From positions 558,001 to 622,000 of the forward strand of contig NZ_JBFAHM010000002.1 in the NCBI RefSeq assembly GCF_040654195.1: 64,000 nucleotides of DNA, in the 5' to 3' direction. Positions 15,734 through 24,617 of the stretch are shown one piece after another. The position numbers and the translations under genes are program-made. The notes beneath the pieces were generated by a model, which was not told where the DNA came from, made no database searches, and saw nothing but the letters and a program-made list of their open reading frames with translations. The stretch is from Hamadaea sp013361475. Its GTDB lineage: Bacteria > Actinomycetota > Actinomycetes > Mycobacteriales > Micromonosporaceae. The first letter of the stretch is position 1. Each line of letters opens with the position of its first letter.

Positions 15734-18060
15734 ATCCGCACCGGCGGCGCGACCGACCAGCGTCGCGCGAAGTCCCCGGCGCTCACCGCGTGGCCCCAGA
15801 GCCAGCCCTGGCCGTAGCTGACGCCGATCCGGGACAGCAGGTCGCGTTGGGCTTCGTCTTGCACCCCTTCGGCCACCACGGTGAGCTGGAGCGCCTCGCT
15901 CATCGCGGCCACCGCCCGGACGATCGCCTCGTCCTCGGGGTTGTGCCCGAGCCCGACCACGAACGACTTGTCGATCTTCACCCCGGTGACGGGATAGTTC
16001 CGCAGATAGCCCAGGGCGGAAAAGCCGGTGCCGAAGTCGTCGACGACCAGACTCACCCCCAGTTCCCGCAACGCGCGGAGGGTCTGGTCGACGGCGCCGG
16101 ACGGCTCGATCATCACCGACTCGGTCAGCTCGATCGCCACCGCCGACGCGGGCAGGCCGTACTCCCGGAGCGCCGCGCCCACCTCGCCCGGCAGCCGGGC
16201 GTCGCGCAGCTGCCGCGGGGAGACGTTGATCGACAGCCAGAAGTGCTCGGCGACCACTCCCTCGGCCCGCCACTGCGCGAGCTGCCACAGCGACTCGTGC
16301 ATCACCCAGCGCCCGAGCTCGATGATCAGCCCCGACTCCTCGGCGACCGGGATGAAGGTGGCCGGCCCGATCAGGCCGCGCTCGGGATGCGTCCAGCGCA
16401 GCAGCGCCTCGGCGCCGACGATCTGGCCGCTCGGCATGTGCGCCACCGGCTGGAAGGCGAGGTGCAGCTGGCCCAGCGCCATCGCCTCCCGCAGCGCCAG
16501 GTCGATGTCGATCCGCTCGCGGACGCGGTCGCGCATGACCGGGTCGAAGATGACCCAGCCGTCGCGGCCGTTCGCCTTCGCCTGATACATCGCCGTGTCG
16601 GCGTCGCGTAGCAGATCCTCGGCGGTGACGGTCGCCGTGTCTGCACCGGCCGGCTCGCCGGCCTTCGCCGCGGCGTTCTCGCCGGTCGCGGACGCGGTCT
16701 CCGCCCTCGTCGCGGCAGACCGGGTCGAGCTGGAGATGCCGATCGAGACGCTCACGACGACGTCGGCGGCCGGCATCCGCAAGGTCTGCCGCATCGTCTG
16801 CAGGATCACCTCGGCCAGCGTGAGGGCGTCCTCCCGGCTCGCCCGGTACGCCACCACGAACTCGTCGCCGCCGATCCGGGCGATATGGGCCGCCGCCGGG
16901 GCACACGCCCGGAGCCGACCGGCGACCTCGGCGATGACCTGGTCGCCCGCCATGTGCCCCCGGGAGTCGTTGACGTACTTGAAGCCGTCCAGATCCAGGA
17001 AGTAGACCCAGACCTCCTGGCCCTCGATCGGGTGCGCCAGCAACTGGCGTACCTCGGTGAACCACAGCGACCGGTTCGCCAGCCCGGTCAGGGAGTCATG
17101 GGTCGCCTGGTGCTCGTACCGGTGCTGGGCTGCTGCGTACCCGCGGACGGCGGAGACCGCCCGCGCGAGCAGCAGCGCCACGATGGCCGCCCCGCCGACG
17201 GCCAGCAGGATCCGGTCGAACGCCGTCGGCTGCTCGATCAGGACACCGAGGACGAACGGGACGGCGAGCGCCGGAGCGATCAACAGCAGGCGGCGAGCCG
17301 ACCACGCCTGGATCGGCAGACTGGCCTGCCGGCCGATGTCGGCCATCGAGGGGTGCAGCCCCGAAGCGCCGATGAGCGTGAAGCCCAGGAGGAACGGCAG
17401 GTCCAGCAGCGGCGAGCCGACCAACTCCCCCTCGGTGCCGATGATCGCGTACGCGACGTCGCCGGTCAGCAGCAACGCCATGCAGCCCAGCAGCATGGTG
17501 AACGCCGGACCCCGCCGGGTCGCGAAGGCGAGATTGGCGACCAGCAGCACGAGGATTCCGTCGAGCAGCGGATAGACCCCGGCCAGCGCCGAGACGGCCG
17601 CCTCCCGCCCGCTGATCGAGGCCGCCGGCACGGCGAAGAACATGGTGAACATGATGGTCACGCCGACCCCGATGAGCAGGCCGTCGATGACCGCATGCCG
17701 CTTGTCGCCCACCCGGGCCCGCAGGAAGCCGCCGAGCGCGAGGAACATGCACAGGTAGCCGGGAATGGTGAAACAGTCCGGCAGCACCCCGCCGAGCCCG
17801 GAATGCTGGTCCAGCATCGTACGCAGCAGTGCCCCGGCCAGGAACAGGAAACAGGCGGCCGACAGCAGACGCCAAGGCCAGGACGGCCGCGGCCGGTAGC
17901 GGCGGATGCCGAGGACTATCGCGACACCGGCACCGAGGCCGACCGCACTGAACGCAAGCCCGCTGACGATCGGGTTCGGGACGAAGGCGTACAACGCCGC
18001 TGCGACGAGCCCGCCCGCCAGGAAAACCCTCCAGGCCTGCGTCGGAGACTTATGGGGCAT
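15700..18060 (-). CDS. Membrane GGDEF-EAL protein (cyclic-di-GMP turnover)
   Basis: 786 aa from the ATG at 18060; AGGGGGG lies upstream at better spacing than for the in-frame GTG at 18066. About nine membrane segments fill residues 1-305. A GGDEF domain follows with an intact RIGGDEF near 397-401, then an EAL domain with EALLRW near 551-556, the SINVSPRQ and DDFGTGFSALGYL metal/substrate motifs and AEGVQ. Both active sites look intact, so cyclase and phosphodiesterase activities are both possible. No RxxD inhibitory site precedes GGDEF. An Ala/Glu/Thr-rich insert of about 30 residues interrupts the end of the GGDEF domain. Confidence 0.93.
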   Translation of the reverse strand: MPHKSPTQAWRVFLAGGLVAAALYAFVPNPIVSGLAFSAVGLGAGVAIVLGIRRYRPRPSWPWRLLSAACFLFLAGALLRTMLDQHSGLGGVLPDCFTIPGYLCMFLALGGFLRARVGDKRHAVIDGLLIGVGVTIMFTMFFAVPAASISGREAAVSALAGVYPLLDGILVLLVANLAFATRRGPAFTMLLGCMALLLTGDVAYAIIGTEGELVGSPLLDLPFLLGFTLIGASGLHPSMADIGRQASLPIQAWSARRLLLIAPALAVPFVLGVLIEQPTAFDRILLAVGGAAIVALLLARAVSAVRGYAAAQHRYEHQATHDSLTGLANRSLWFTEVRQLLAHPIEGQEVWVYFLDLDGFKYVNDSRGHMAGDQVIAEVAGRLRACAPAAAHIARIGGDEFVVAYRASREDALTLAEVILQTMRQTLRMPAADVVVSVSIGISSSTRSAATRAETASATGENAAAKAGEPAGADTATVTAEDLLRDADTAMYQAKANGRDGWVIFDPVMRDRVRERIDIDLALREAMALGQLHLAFQPVAHMPSGQIVGAEALLRWTHPERGLIGPATFIPVAEESGLIIELGRWVMHESLWQLAQWRAEGVVAEHFWLSINVSPRQLRDARLPGEVGAALREYGLPASAVAIELTESVMIEPSGAVDQTLRALRELGVSLVVDDFGTGFSALGYLRNYPVTGVKIDKSFVVGLGHNPEDEAIVRAVAAMSEALQLTVVAEGVQDEAQRDLLSRIGVSYGQGWLWGHAVSAGDFARRWSVAPPVRIQAGASRLNAQ

Positions 18061-18196
18061 GGGCACACCCCCCTGCTGGGATGCTCGCGGCGCGGCGGAT
18101 GAGAAACGATATCAACGTCCGCCCAACGATAGCGAGGGTTCCAGCAGTCGGCGCAAATACGACATTTCTCCCTCTCCTGCTCAGCCCCGCTCGCGG

Positions 18197-18241
18197 ACCC
18201 GTTCCTGCCAGCCCCGTTCCCGCCAGCCCCGTTCCCGCCGG
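18197..18241. repeat. 3 x 15-bp tandem repeat
   Basis: Units CCCCGTTCCCGCCAG at 18197, 18212 and 18227, nearly identical, directly abut the palindrome that starts at 18241. They lie in the 347-base divergent gap between the GGDEF-EAL and DGPF genes. Confidence 0.88.
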
Positions 18242-18293
18242 ATCACGGTTATACCTGCGATCTTGGTCCAAGATCGCAGGTATATCCATGATC
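18241..18293. repeat. Perfect 35-bp extragenic palindrome
   Basis: Arms TATACCTGCGATCTTGG (18250-18266) and its exact reverse complement (18268-18284) flank a single central base; GATCA and TGATC form a further outer pair (18241 and 18289). A one-base loop disfavours an RNA hairpin and suggests a dimeric protein site, a cruciform or a dispersed repeat. It is about 115 bases upstream of the DGPF gene start. Nothing else is recognised in 18061-18407. Confidence 0.9.
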
Positions 18294-18407
18294 TGGCCGG
18301 AAAAGCCGCCGGAAATCCCGTCGGCGTACTGTCGATCCCGGCGATCCTCGCACGTCGGAGTTTCGAACGACCCGATTCCCGGGTCACCGATCGGAAGGGC
18401 CACGACC

Positions 18408-18743
18408 ATGGCCAAGTACCTCATCCTGATCCACGGCGACGAGCAGGCCTGGGAGAACGCCACGCCGGCCGAGTTCGACGCCATGATGACCGCCCACAAC
18501 GCGTTCGCCGCGAAGCACGGGCCGGCCATTCTCGGCGGCGAGGCGCTCCAGTCGACCAAGACCGCCACGACCATCCGGACCGACGGCACCATCACCGACG
18601 GTCCGTTCGCCGAAATCAAGGAGGCGCTGGGCGGGTACTACCTCATCCAGGCGGCCGACCTCGATGAGGCGATCGCCGTCGCGAAGGACTGCCCGATGCC
18701 CGACGGCGGCGTCGAGGTGCGCCCGATCATGGAATTCGAGTAG
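18408..18743 (+). CDS. DGPF-domain (YCII-related) protein
   Basis: 111 aa. KYLILIHGDEQAW opens the ferredoxin-like YCII fold, and the eponymous motif TDGPFAEIKEALGGYY is present. Small DGPF proteins are the usual genomic partners of ECF42 sigma factors, and here an ECF42-like gene follows after 10 bases. Their biochemical role is unclear; a link to sigma-factor function is expected from the pairing. AAGGG lies about 10 bases upstream of the ATG. Confidence 0.92.
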   Translation: MAKYLILIHGDEQAWENATPAEFDAMMTAHNAFAAKHGPAILGGEALQSTKTATTIRTDGTITDGPFAEIKEALGGYYLIQAADLDEAIAVAKDCPMPDGGVEVRPIMEFE

Positions 18744-18753
18744 GACATACCCC

Positions 18754-20016
18754 GTGACCGCGATCCGCTTGCCGGCTCCGGCCGAGGTCGCGGCCGCCGT
18801 CGCCGACGCACACCGTCGCGAGTGGGCCTTCGTGCTCGCCGCGACGGTGCGCGTCACCCGCGATCTCGATCTCGCCGAGGAGTGCGTCCAGGACGCGTAC
18901 GCCAGCGCCTTGTCGGCCTGGCCCACATCGGGGGTCCCCGCACGGGCCGGCGCCTGGCTCACAACCGCCGCCCGCAATCGTGCGCTCGATCTTCTCCGTC
19001 GCGATCAGACCGCCCGGCGGCATCTCCCGCTGCTCCTGGATGATCCCACGCTCCCCGGCCCGGAGAGCGCCTTGGACACTCCGGACATCCCCGACGACCG
19101 GCTACGGCTGATCTTCACCTGCTGCCACCCTGGTCTCGCGGTCGAAGCCCAGGTCGCGCTCACCCTCCGACTGCTCTGCGGGCTCACCACGGCAGAGGTC
19201 GCCCGCGCCTTCCTGGTCAGCGAGCCGACCATGGCCGCCCGGATCACGCGTGCCAAGAAGAAGATCGCGAACGCGCGGATCCCTTACCGCGTACCGTCTT
19301 CTGCCGATCTCCCGGCCCGCGTCGAGGCCGTGCTGTCCGTCGTCCACCTGCTCTACACGACCGGTCACACCGCGCCGTCCGGCACCGGTCTCATCCGCGC
19401 GGACCTCGTCCAGCGCTCCCTCGACCTGGCCCGCATGCTGCGCGAACTCCTGCCACGCGACACCGGCGTCGCCGCCCTGCTCGCGCTCATCCTGCTCACC
19501 GACGCGCGCAGCGGCGCCCGGACCGATCCGGGAGGCCGGCTCGTGCTCCTCGGCCAGCAGGACCGCTCCCTTTGGGACCGCCAGGCCATCTCCGAAGGAA
19601 CCCAGCTGGTACGCGAAGCGCTGCGCAGCCGCCCACCGAGCCGGTACGCCCTGATGGCCGCCATCGCCGCGGTCCACAGCGAAGCCCCGAGCTGGGCGGC
19701 GACCGATTGGGCGGAACTCGTCGGCCTCTACGACCTGCTGATGGCGACCTGGCCCTCCCCCGTCGTCGCCCTGAACCGGGCCGTCGCCGTGGGCTTCGCC
19801 CACGGTCCGCTCGCCGGACTGCACGCGCTCGACGAGCTGAGCGCCGAACCCCAACTCGCCCGGTACGCATACCTGGCAGTGGCCCGCGCCGAGTTCCTCG
19901 AGCGGCTCGGCCGGATCGTCGAGGCGCGGCTGGCGTTCACCGAGGCGCTCATGCTCACGGAGAACGAGGTCGAACGTGCCTTCCTCGAAGAACGCCTCGC
20001 CGCGCTACCCGACTAG
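18754..20016 (+). CDS. ECF42-type RNA polymerase sigma factor
   Basis: 420 aa from the GTG at 18754. Sigma region 2 (WAFVLAATVRVTRDLDLAEE), region 4 (LRLLCGLTTAEVARAFLVSE) and a C-terminal extension of about 230 residues are visible. The extension carries the DUF6596-like ARSGARTDPGGRLVLLGQQD block and TPR-like helices ending LTENEVERAFLEERLAAL. That extension replaces an anti-sigma factor in this group and is needed for activity in studied ECF42 members. It forms a two-gene unit with the DGPF gene; the target genes are not evident here. Confidence 0.93.
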   Translation: MTAIRLPAPAEVAAAVADAHRREWAFVLAATVRVTRDLDLAEECVQDAYASALSAWPTSGVPARAGAWLTTAARNRALDLLRRDQTARRHLPLLLDDPTLPGPESALDTPDIPDDRLRLIFTCCHPGLAVEAQVALTLRLLCGLTTAEVARAFLVSEPTMAARITRAKKKIANARIPYRVPSSADLPARVEAVLSVVHLLYTTGHTAPSGTGLIRADLVQRSLDLARMLRELLPRDTGVAALLALILLTDARSGARTDPGGRLVLLGQQDRSLWDRQAISEGTQLVREALRSRPPSRYALMAAIAAVHSEAPSWAATDWAELVGLYDLLMATWPSPVVALNRAVAVGFAHGPLAGLHALDELSAEPQLARYAYLAVARAEFLERLGRIVEARLAFTEALMLTENEVERAFLEERLAALPD

Positions 20017-20046
20017 CCCTTGCGAATGGCGGTTACCTTCGGGGAT

Positions 20047-20586
20047 ATGACGTTGTTCGCCCCGTTCAGCGGGACGCTCTACCTCCCCGACAAGGAGTTC
20101 CTGAACACCAGTACGCCGGTCCTGCTGCCGGACGGCCGCCCGATCGCCGGGATCGTGTGGCACACCTGGACCCAGCGTTTCGAGATCACCGACCTGACCG
20201 GCTCGATCGTGGCCGAGTGCCGGCCGGAGGGTCTGTTCCGGCGGCGGTTTCCGGTGCGTACGCTCGACGGACGGCGCGTCATCGAGCTGACGCCGGGCGC
20301 GTGGCGGCCGTTCAACGGGGCCGAGCTGATTCTGGCGGCCGGCGGTCAGTTGGCGGTGCGGCAGGTCAGCGTGTGGTCGGACCGGAGGTTCGAGTTCTAC
20401 GGCCGGCATGGTCTGGTCGGCCGGATCCAGCCGACCACGGGCACGTTCACGTTCCGCCCCGACTCGTACGCCTTCGAGCTGCTCGCGCCGGTGATGTCGG
20501 CGCTGGAGGCGATCGCGATCGCACAGGCGCTGCGGTTGGTGGCCCGGGGCAACCGGTCGGCCTCGGCCGCCGCGTCCAGCGTCTAA
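20047..20586 (+). CDS. Beta-rich protein of unknown function
   Basis: 179 aa from the ATG at 20047 (preceded by GGGG); in-frame starts at 20020 and 20026 also exist but lack a ribosome site. The chain alternates short strands and turns (FEITDLTGSIVAECRPEGLF, RRFEFYGRHGLVGRI) and ends in a helix (MSALEAIAIAQALRLVARG). This vaguely recalls LURP1/Tubby-C-like barrels, but I cannot assign it. No signal peptide or clear membrane segment. It follows the sigma-factor gene by 30 bases and may be cotranscribed. Confidence 0.65.
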   Translation: MTLFAPFSGTLYLPDKEFLNTSTPVLLPDGRPIAGIVWHTWTQRFEITDLTGSIVAECRPEGLFRRRFPVRTLDGRRVIELTPGAWRPFNGAELILAAGGQLAVRQVSVWSDRRFEFYGRHGLVGRIQPTTGTFTFRPDSYAFELLAPVMSALEAIAIAQALRLVARGNRSASAAASSV

Positions 20587-20619
20587 GGGCTGTCGCACCG
20601 GTCTGTCATAGTCGGCGGC

Positions 20620-21039
20620 GTGGAGTTGACGCCGCGTGAGTTGATCGAGGCGGAGTGCCGTCGCCGGGGCAAGGCGGCGGTGCTCGCCGACTGTCTGGCG
20701 CTGCTGCGGGGCGAGACGGATCTGCGGCTGTTGCGGTCGGTCGCCGGGCGCGGGGCCGACAAGTACTTCGACGGCGAGGAACATCACGACACGTACTGGT
20801 TCCGGGTCTGGGCCATGCGAGGGCTGCTGTGGTCGTGGGACGACAGCGCCACTGCCGCGGTGATCGGGGCGTTCGGCGACGAGGCGTGGCGCGTACGCGA
20901 GATGGCGGCGAAGGTGGTCGCGAGGCATCTGGTGGCAGAGGCCGGGCCGGCCGTGGCCGAGCTGCGGGACGACCCCGTTCCCCGCGTACGCGCCGCTGCC
21001 GACCGGGCGGTCGCCCGGCTGATCTCGGCTCAGGCATGA
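20620..21039 (+). CDS. Small HEAT-repeat-like protein
   Basis: 139 aa from a GTG. The helical pairs WAMRGLLWSWDDSATAAVIG, WRVREMAAKVVARHLVAE and PRVRAAADRAVARL look like HEAT or PBS-lyase-type repeats, so a protein-binding role is likely. The stop overlaps the rhomboid ATG by 4 bases (ATGA), making translational coupling likely; it could be an adaptor for that membrane protein (inference). Confidence 0.72.
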   Translation: MELTPRELIEAECRRRGKAAVLADCLALLRGETDLRLLRSVAGRGADKYFDGEEHHDTYWFRVWAMRGLLWSWDDSATAAVIGAFGDEAWRVREMAAKVVARHLVAEAGPAVAELRDDPVPRVRAAADRAVARLISAQA

Positions 21040-21722
21040 TCACCGGCGTGCGGAGGATCCCCTGGCTGACCGGTTCGGTCTTCGTCGTCACCGCTGTCGT
21101 CAACCTGTGGGCCGCCGCTGACGGGGACGTGCTGCGGGCGTTGGAACGCGATCCGGCCGGCTTCTCGGCGGGCGGAGCCGGACGTCTGGTCACGGCGTTG
21201 CTGGTGCAGTCAGACGGCTGGACGCAGCTCGTGTTCAATCTGCTCACCCTTGCCGTCTTCGGGTACCTCGTCGAGGCGTACCTGGGGCGTTGGCGCTGGT
21301 CGGTGCTCTACGTGGGGGCCGGCCTGGTCGGGCAGGCGCTCGGCTACGCCTGGGAGCCGCCCGGTGGCGGCAACTCCGTCGCGGTCTGCGGCCTCGTCGG
21401 CGGACTGGCCGCGGCCGTGCTGCTGAACCGGGCGACGCTGCCGCCGAACGCCGGTCTCTTCGCGACGCTGTACGCCGTGGCGCTGACCGGTACGCACTTC
21501 GGCGGCTGGATCGCCGTGGTGATCGGAGTGGTGGTCGTGGTGGCGGTCAACGGCGTGCTGGAAAAGACCGGCCGCGGCACCCGGATTCTGGCCGTCCTGG
21601 TGCCGCTGGCCGGTCTGGTCCTGCTGGTGAGGCAGGACCATCACGGGGCATCTCTGTTGTTCGGCGTCGCCGCCGCCGCCGTCATGCCGGGGCCGGCTCC
21701 GCGGTCCGCTCCGGCGAGGTGA
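21036..21722 (+). CDS. Rhomboid-family intramembrane protein
   Basis: 228 aa, six hydrophobic segments. The rhomboid landmark in helix 2 is present (NLLTLAVFGYLVEAYLGRWR). Candidate catalytic residues are S114 in GGNSVAVCGLVGG and H154 in THFGGW. The usual GxSG is GNSV, so the residue after the serine is Val, not Gly. The protein may still be active or may be a pseudoprotease. It is coupled to the HEAT-like gene, and its last 41 bases overlap the convergent Clp gene. Confidence 0.82.
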   Translation: MITGVRRIPWLTGSVFVVTAVVNLWAAADGDVLRALERDPAGFSAGGAGRLVTALLVQSDGWTQLVFNLLTLAVFGYLVEAYLGRWRWSVLYVGAGLVGQALGYAWEPPGGGNSVAVCGLVGGLAAAVLLNRATLPPNAGLFATLYAVALTGTHFGGWIAVVIGVVVVVAVNGVLEKTGRGTRILAVLVPLAGLVLLVRQDHHGASLLFGVAAAAVMPGPAPRSAPAR

Positions 21723-24159
21723 CCTGGAAGTCGAGCTTGCCGTCGGCCACGCCGACCGTGGCCGTGTCACCCTCGGTCACCTGACCCGACAAGACCATCT
21801 TCGACAGCGGCCCGTCCAGCTCACGCTGCAGTGCCCGGCGTAGCGGGCGGGCGCCGTACTCGGGCTGGTGGCCGCGTTCGGCCAGCCAGTCGACCGCGTC
21901 CGGAGTCACCTCGAGCGTGATGTCCTGCGACTTGAGGCGGCGTCGGGTGCCGTCGAGCAGCAGCTCGGTGATCTGCCGCAGCTCCGTCTGGGTCAGGCCG
22001 GTGAAGATGATGACGTCGTCGATCCGGTTCAGGAACTCGGGCCGGAACCGCTGCCCCAGCAGCTCCATCAGCTCGTCGCGCAGCGCCGACACGTCCTTGC
22101 CTGCCGTCTGCGCGGCGAGGATGCGGTCCGCGCCGATGTTGCTGGTCATCACCACGACCGTGTTGCTGAAGTCGACGGTACGCCCCTGGCCGTCGGTCAG
22201 CCGCCCGTCGTCGAGCAGCTGCAACAGGATGTTGAAGACGTCCGGGTGGGCCTTCTCGATCTCGTCGAACAACAGCACGCTGTACGGACGCCGGCGGACC
22301 GCCTCGGTCAGCTGCCCGGCGTCGTCGTAGCCGACGTATCCCGGTGGCGCCCCGACGAGCCGGCTGACCGTGTGCTTCTCCTGGAACTCGCTCATGTCGA
22401 AGCGGACCATGCCGTCCTCGTCGCCGAAGAGCGCCTCGGCGAGCGTACGGGCCAGCTCGGTCTTGCCGACCCCGGTCGGTCCCAGGAACAGGAAGGAGCC
22501 GTCCGGTCGCTTCGGGTCGCCGAGTCCGGCGCGTGCGCGGCGTACCGCCTCTGCGACCGCCGTCACCGCCTCGTCCTGCCCGACCACGCGCTGATGCAGG
22601 TGCTCCTCCAGCTTGAGCAGCCGGTCGCGTTCCGCCTCGGTCAGCTGCGCCACCGGAATCCCGGTACGCCGGGCCACGACGTCGGCGATGTCCGGCACGC
22701 CGACCTCGGGGACGGCGCCCGTCTGCCCCTTGAGCCGGGCGAGGTGGTCCTCGGCGTCGGCCATGGCCGCCTTCAGCTGGTCCGCCTTGGCGTACTCCTC
22801 GTTGCGGACGGCCGCGTCCTTCTCCCGCTGCAGCTTCGCCACCTGCTCCTCGGCGTCGCGGGTGTCCGGCTTCGGCATGCGCGACCGCAGGCGTACGCGC
22901 GCACCGGCCTGGTCGATGATGTCGATCGCCTTGTCCGGCAGGAATCGATTGGTGATGTAGCGGTTGGACAGGTCGGCCGCTGCGGTCAACGCGGCGTCCA
23001 GGATGCGTACCTGGTGATGCGCCTCGTAGCGGTCGCGCAGTCCCTTCAGGATCGCGATCGTGTCGTCGACGGACGGCTCTGGGACGAGCACGGGCTGGAA
23101 CCGCCGTTCGAGCGCGGAGTCCTTCTCGATGTGCTTGCGGTACTCCTCCAGCGTGGTCGCGCCGACAACGTGCAGCTCACCCCGGGACAGCGCCGGCTTG
23201 AGCATGTTGCCCGCGTCCATCGCGCCCTCGCCGCCGGCGCCCGCCCCCACGACGGTGTGCAGCTCGTCGAGGAACAGGATCACGTCGCCGCCGGCCGCGC
23301 GTACCTCGTCGATGACCTTCTTCAGGCGCTCCTCGAAGTCGCCCCGGTACTTGCTGCCCGCCACCATGCCCGCGAGGTCGAGGACGACCACTCGCTTGCC
23401 GGACAGCGTCTCCGGCACGTCGCCGTTGACGATGCGCTGCGCGATGCCTTCGACGATCGCGGTCTTGCCCACGCCGGGGTCGCCGATCAGGACGGGATTG
23501 TTCTTGGTACGCCGCGAGAGGATCTCGATCGTGTCCTGGATCTCGGCTTCCCGCCCGACGACGGGATCGAGTTCGCCGGCCTCGGCGCGGCTCGTCAGGT
23601 CCTGCCCGTACTCGTCCAGCGTCGGCGTCTCGCTCGGCGGTTTCGCCCCCGGCGGCTGCCCTGGTGTGGCCGGAGTGACCAGCGTACGCAGCGCCTGACC
23701 GGCGACGGTGTCGGGATTGGCGGCGATTCCGAGCAGGATGTGCTCCGGCCCGATGTAGGAGGAGCCCGACTGCCGGGACTGGGTGTGCGCGTCCAGTAGC
23801 GCCCGTTTCGCGGCGGGCGTCAGCTGCGAGGCCGGACCACCCGACGGACCGCGCTCGTGCGCCTCCGCCATCTGCTCGGCGAGTTGGTCGGGATCGGCGC
23901 CCGCCGTGCTCAGCAGCCGTCGCGTCGGATCCTGCTGGGTCGCCGCCCACAACAGGTCCGTCACGTCCATCTCGTGCGAACCCCAGTGCCCGGCCTGGGT
24001 GGCGGCCAGCTCGACCAGCTCCCGGGCCTGGTCGGACAGCAGACGCGAGAGGTCCACCCGCTGGACCGGCCGGGCCGCGAACGGGTCGCCGCCGAAGAAC
24101 CGGTTGATGAGGTCGTCGAAGCCCCGGCCGGTCAGTCCGGCCATCCCGTCGATCGACAT
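21682..24159 (-). CDS. ClpC-like AAA+ ATPase lacking a ClpP-docking loop
   Basis: 825 aa. A short N-terminal motif (FDDLINRFFGG) precedes the Clp_N repeats. AAA1 follows (Walker A GDPGVGKTAIVEG, Walker B VILFLDELHT), then a short UVR-type middle helix pair (about 60 residues, not the long ClpB coiled coil), AAA2 (GPTGVGKTELAR, LLFDEIEKAHPD) and the small D2 domain. After TSNIGADR the loop that carries [LIV]GF in ClpC/ClpA instead reads ILAAQTAGKDVSAL, so ClpP docking is doubtful. A second homologue at 52131 has that motif. It is coupled to the small membrane-protein gene 1 base upstream. Confidence 0.92.
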   Translation of the reverse strand: MSIDGMAGLTGRGFDDLINRFFGGDPFAARPVQRVDLSRLLSDQARELVELAATQAGHWGSHEMDVTDLLWAATQQDPTRRLLSTAGADPDQLAEQMAEAHERGPSGGPASQLTPAAKRALLDAHTQSRQSGSSYIGPEHILLGIAANPDTVAGQALRTLVTPATPGQPPGAKPPSETPTLDEYGQDLTSRAEAGELDPVVGREAEIQDTIEILSRRTKNNPVLIGDPGVGKTAIVEGIAQRIVNGDVPETLSGKRVVVLDLAGMVAGSKYRGDFEERLKKVIDEVRAAGGDVILFLDELHTVVGAGAGGEGAMDAGNMLKPALSRGELHVVGATTLEEYRKHIEKDSALERRFQPVLVPEPSVDDTIAILKGLRDRYEAHHQVRILDAALTAAADLSNRYITNRFLPDKAIDIIDQAGARVRLRSRMPKPDTRDAEEQVAKLQREKDAAVRNEEYAKADQLKAAMADAEDHLARLKGQTGAVPEVGVPDIADVVARRTGIPVAQLTEAERDRLLKLEEHLHQRVVGQDEAVTAVAEAVRRARAGLGDPKRPDGSFLFLGPTGVGKTELARTLAEALFGDEDGMVRFDMSEFQEKHTVSRLVGAPPGYVGYDDAGQLTEAVRRRPYSVLLFDEIEKAHPDVFNILLQLLDDGRLTDGQGRTVDFSNTVVVMTSNIGADRILAAQTAGKDVSALRDELMELLGQRFRPEFLNRIDDVIIFTGLTQTELRQITELLLDGTRRRLKSQDITLEVTPDAVDWLAERGHQPEYGARPLRRALQRELDGPLSKMVLSGQVTEGDTATVGVADGKLDFQVTSPERTAEPAPA

Positions 24160-24160
24160 G

Positions 24161-24466
24161 TCACTGCGGGTCGTTCACGCCGTGCGCCAGCTCGGCGATC
24201 GACTCGGTCATCGGCTCCGGCGCGTTCATCTGGACGCCGGCCGCCTCCGCGCCGGACGTCTCCGAGTCGGCTCCGGACGAGCCGGCCGGTGGCGCGGACG
24301 CGATACCGAGCATGGTCTCCTCGTCGAGCATGCCGCCGTCGCTGTTGCGGCGGCGCCGATAGGCGAGGTACGCCGCCCCGGCCGCCAGCCCGGTGGCTGC
24401 GACCCCGGCGACCGCCATCTTCCGGCCCCGGCCAGAGGCGGGGGCTGCCTTCTTCATGGACTTCAT
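24161..24466 (-). CDS. Small single-pass membrane protein upstream of Clp
   Basis: 101 aa from the ATG at 24466, preceded by GGGGAG. A basic N-terminus (MKSMKKAAPASGRGRK) leads into one membrane segment (MAVAGVAATGLAAGAAYLAY), a Arg-rich stop-transfer and an acidic, Ala/Ser/Glu-rich tail. No family is recognised. Its TGA ends 1 base before the Clp ATG, so the pair is cotranscribed and coupled. A membrane anchor or adaptor for the ATPase is plausible but unproven. Confidence 0.75.
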   Translation of the reverse strand: MKSMKKAAPASGRGRKMAVAGVAATGLAAGAAYLAYRRRRNSDGGMLDEETMLGIASAPPAGSSGADSETSGAEAAGVQMNAPEPMTESIAELAHGVNDPQ

Positions 24467-24617
24467 CGCCGACTCCCCGTTAGCTGATCGATCCGCGTAG
24501 CCGATCGACGGACGCCGTACCGGCGCCCTCGTCCTCACGCTAGTAGCGCGGCCGAATGATCGTGTCGAATCCGGGATATCCGGAAAACCGGCAGATAATT
24601 CCCCATACGCTGATCAC

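Noticed and set aside
21868..23799. A 643-codon open frame on the plus strand opposite the first clp gene (and similar long frames opposite most genes)
   Set aside because: Composition is Arg/Asp/Leu/Val-rich shadow coding caused by high third-position G+C; no motif and no ribosome site.
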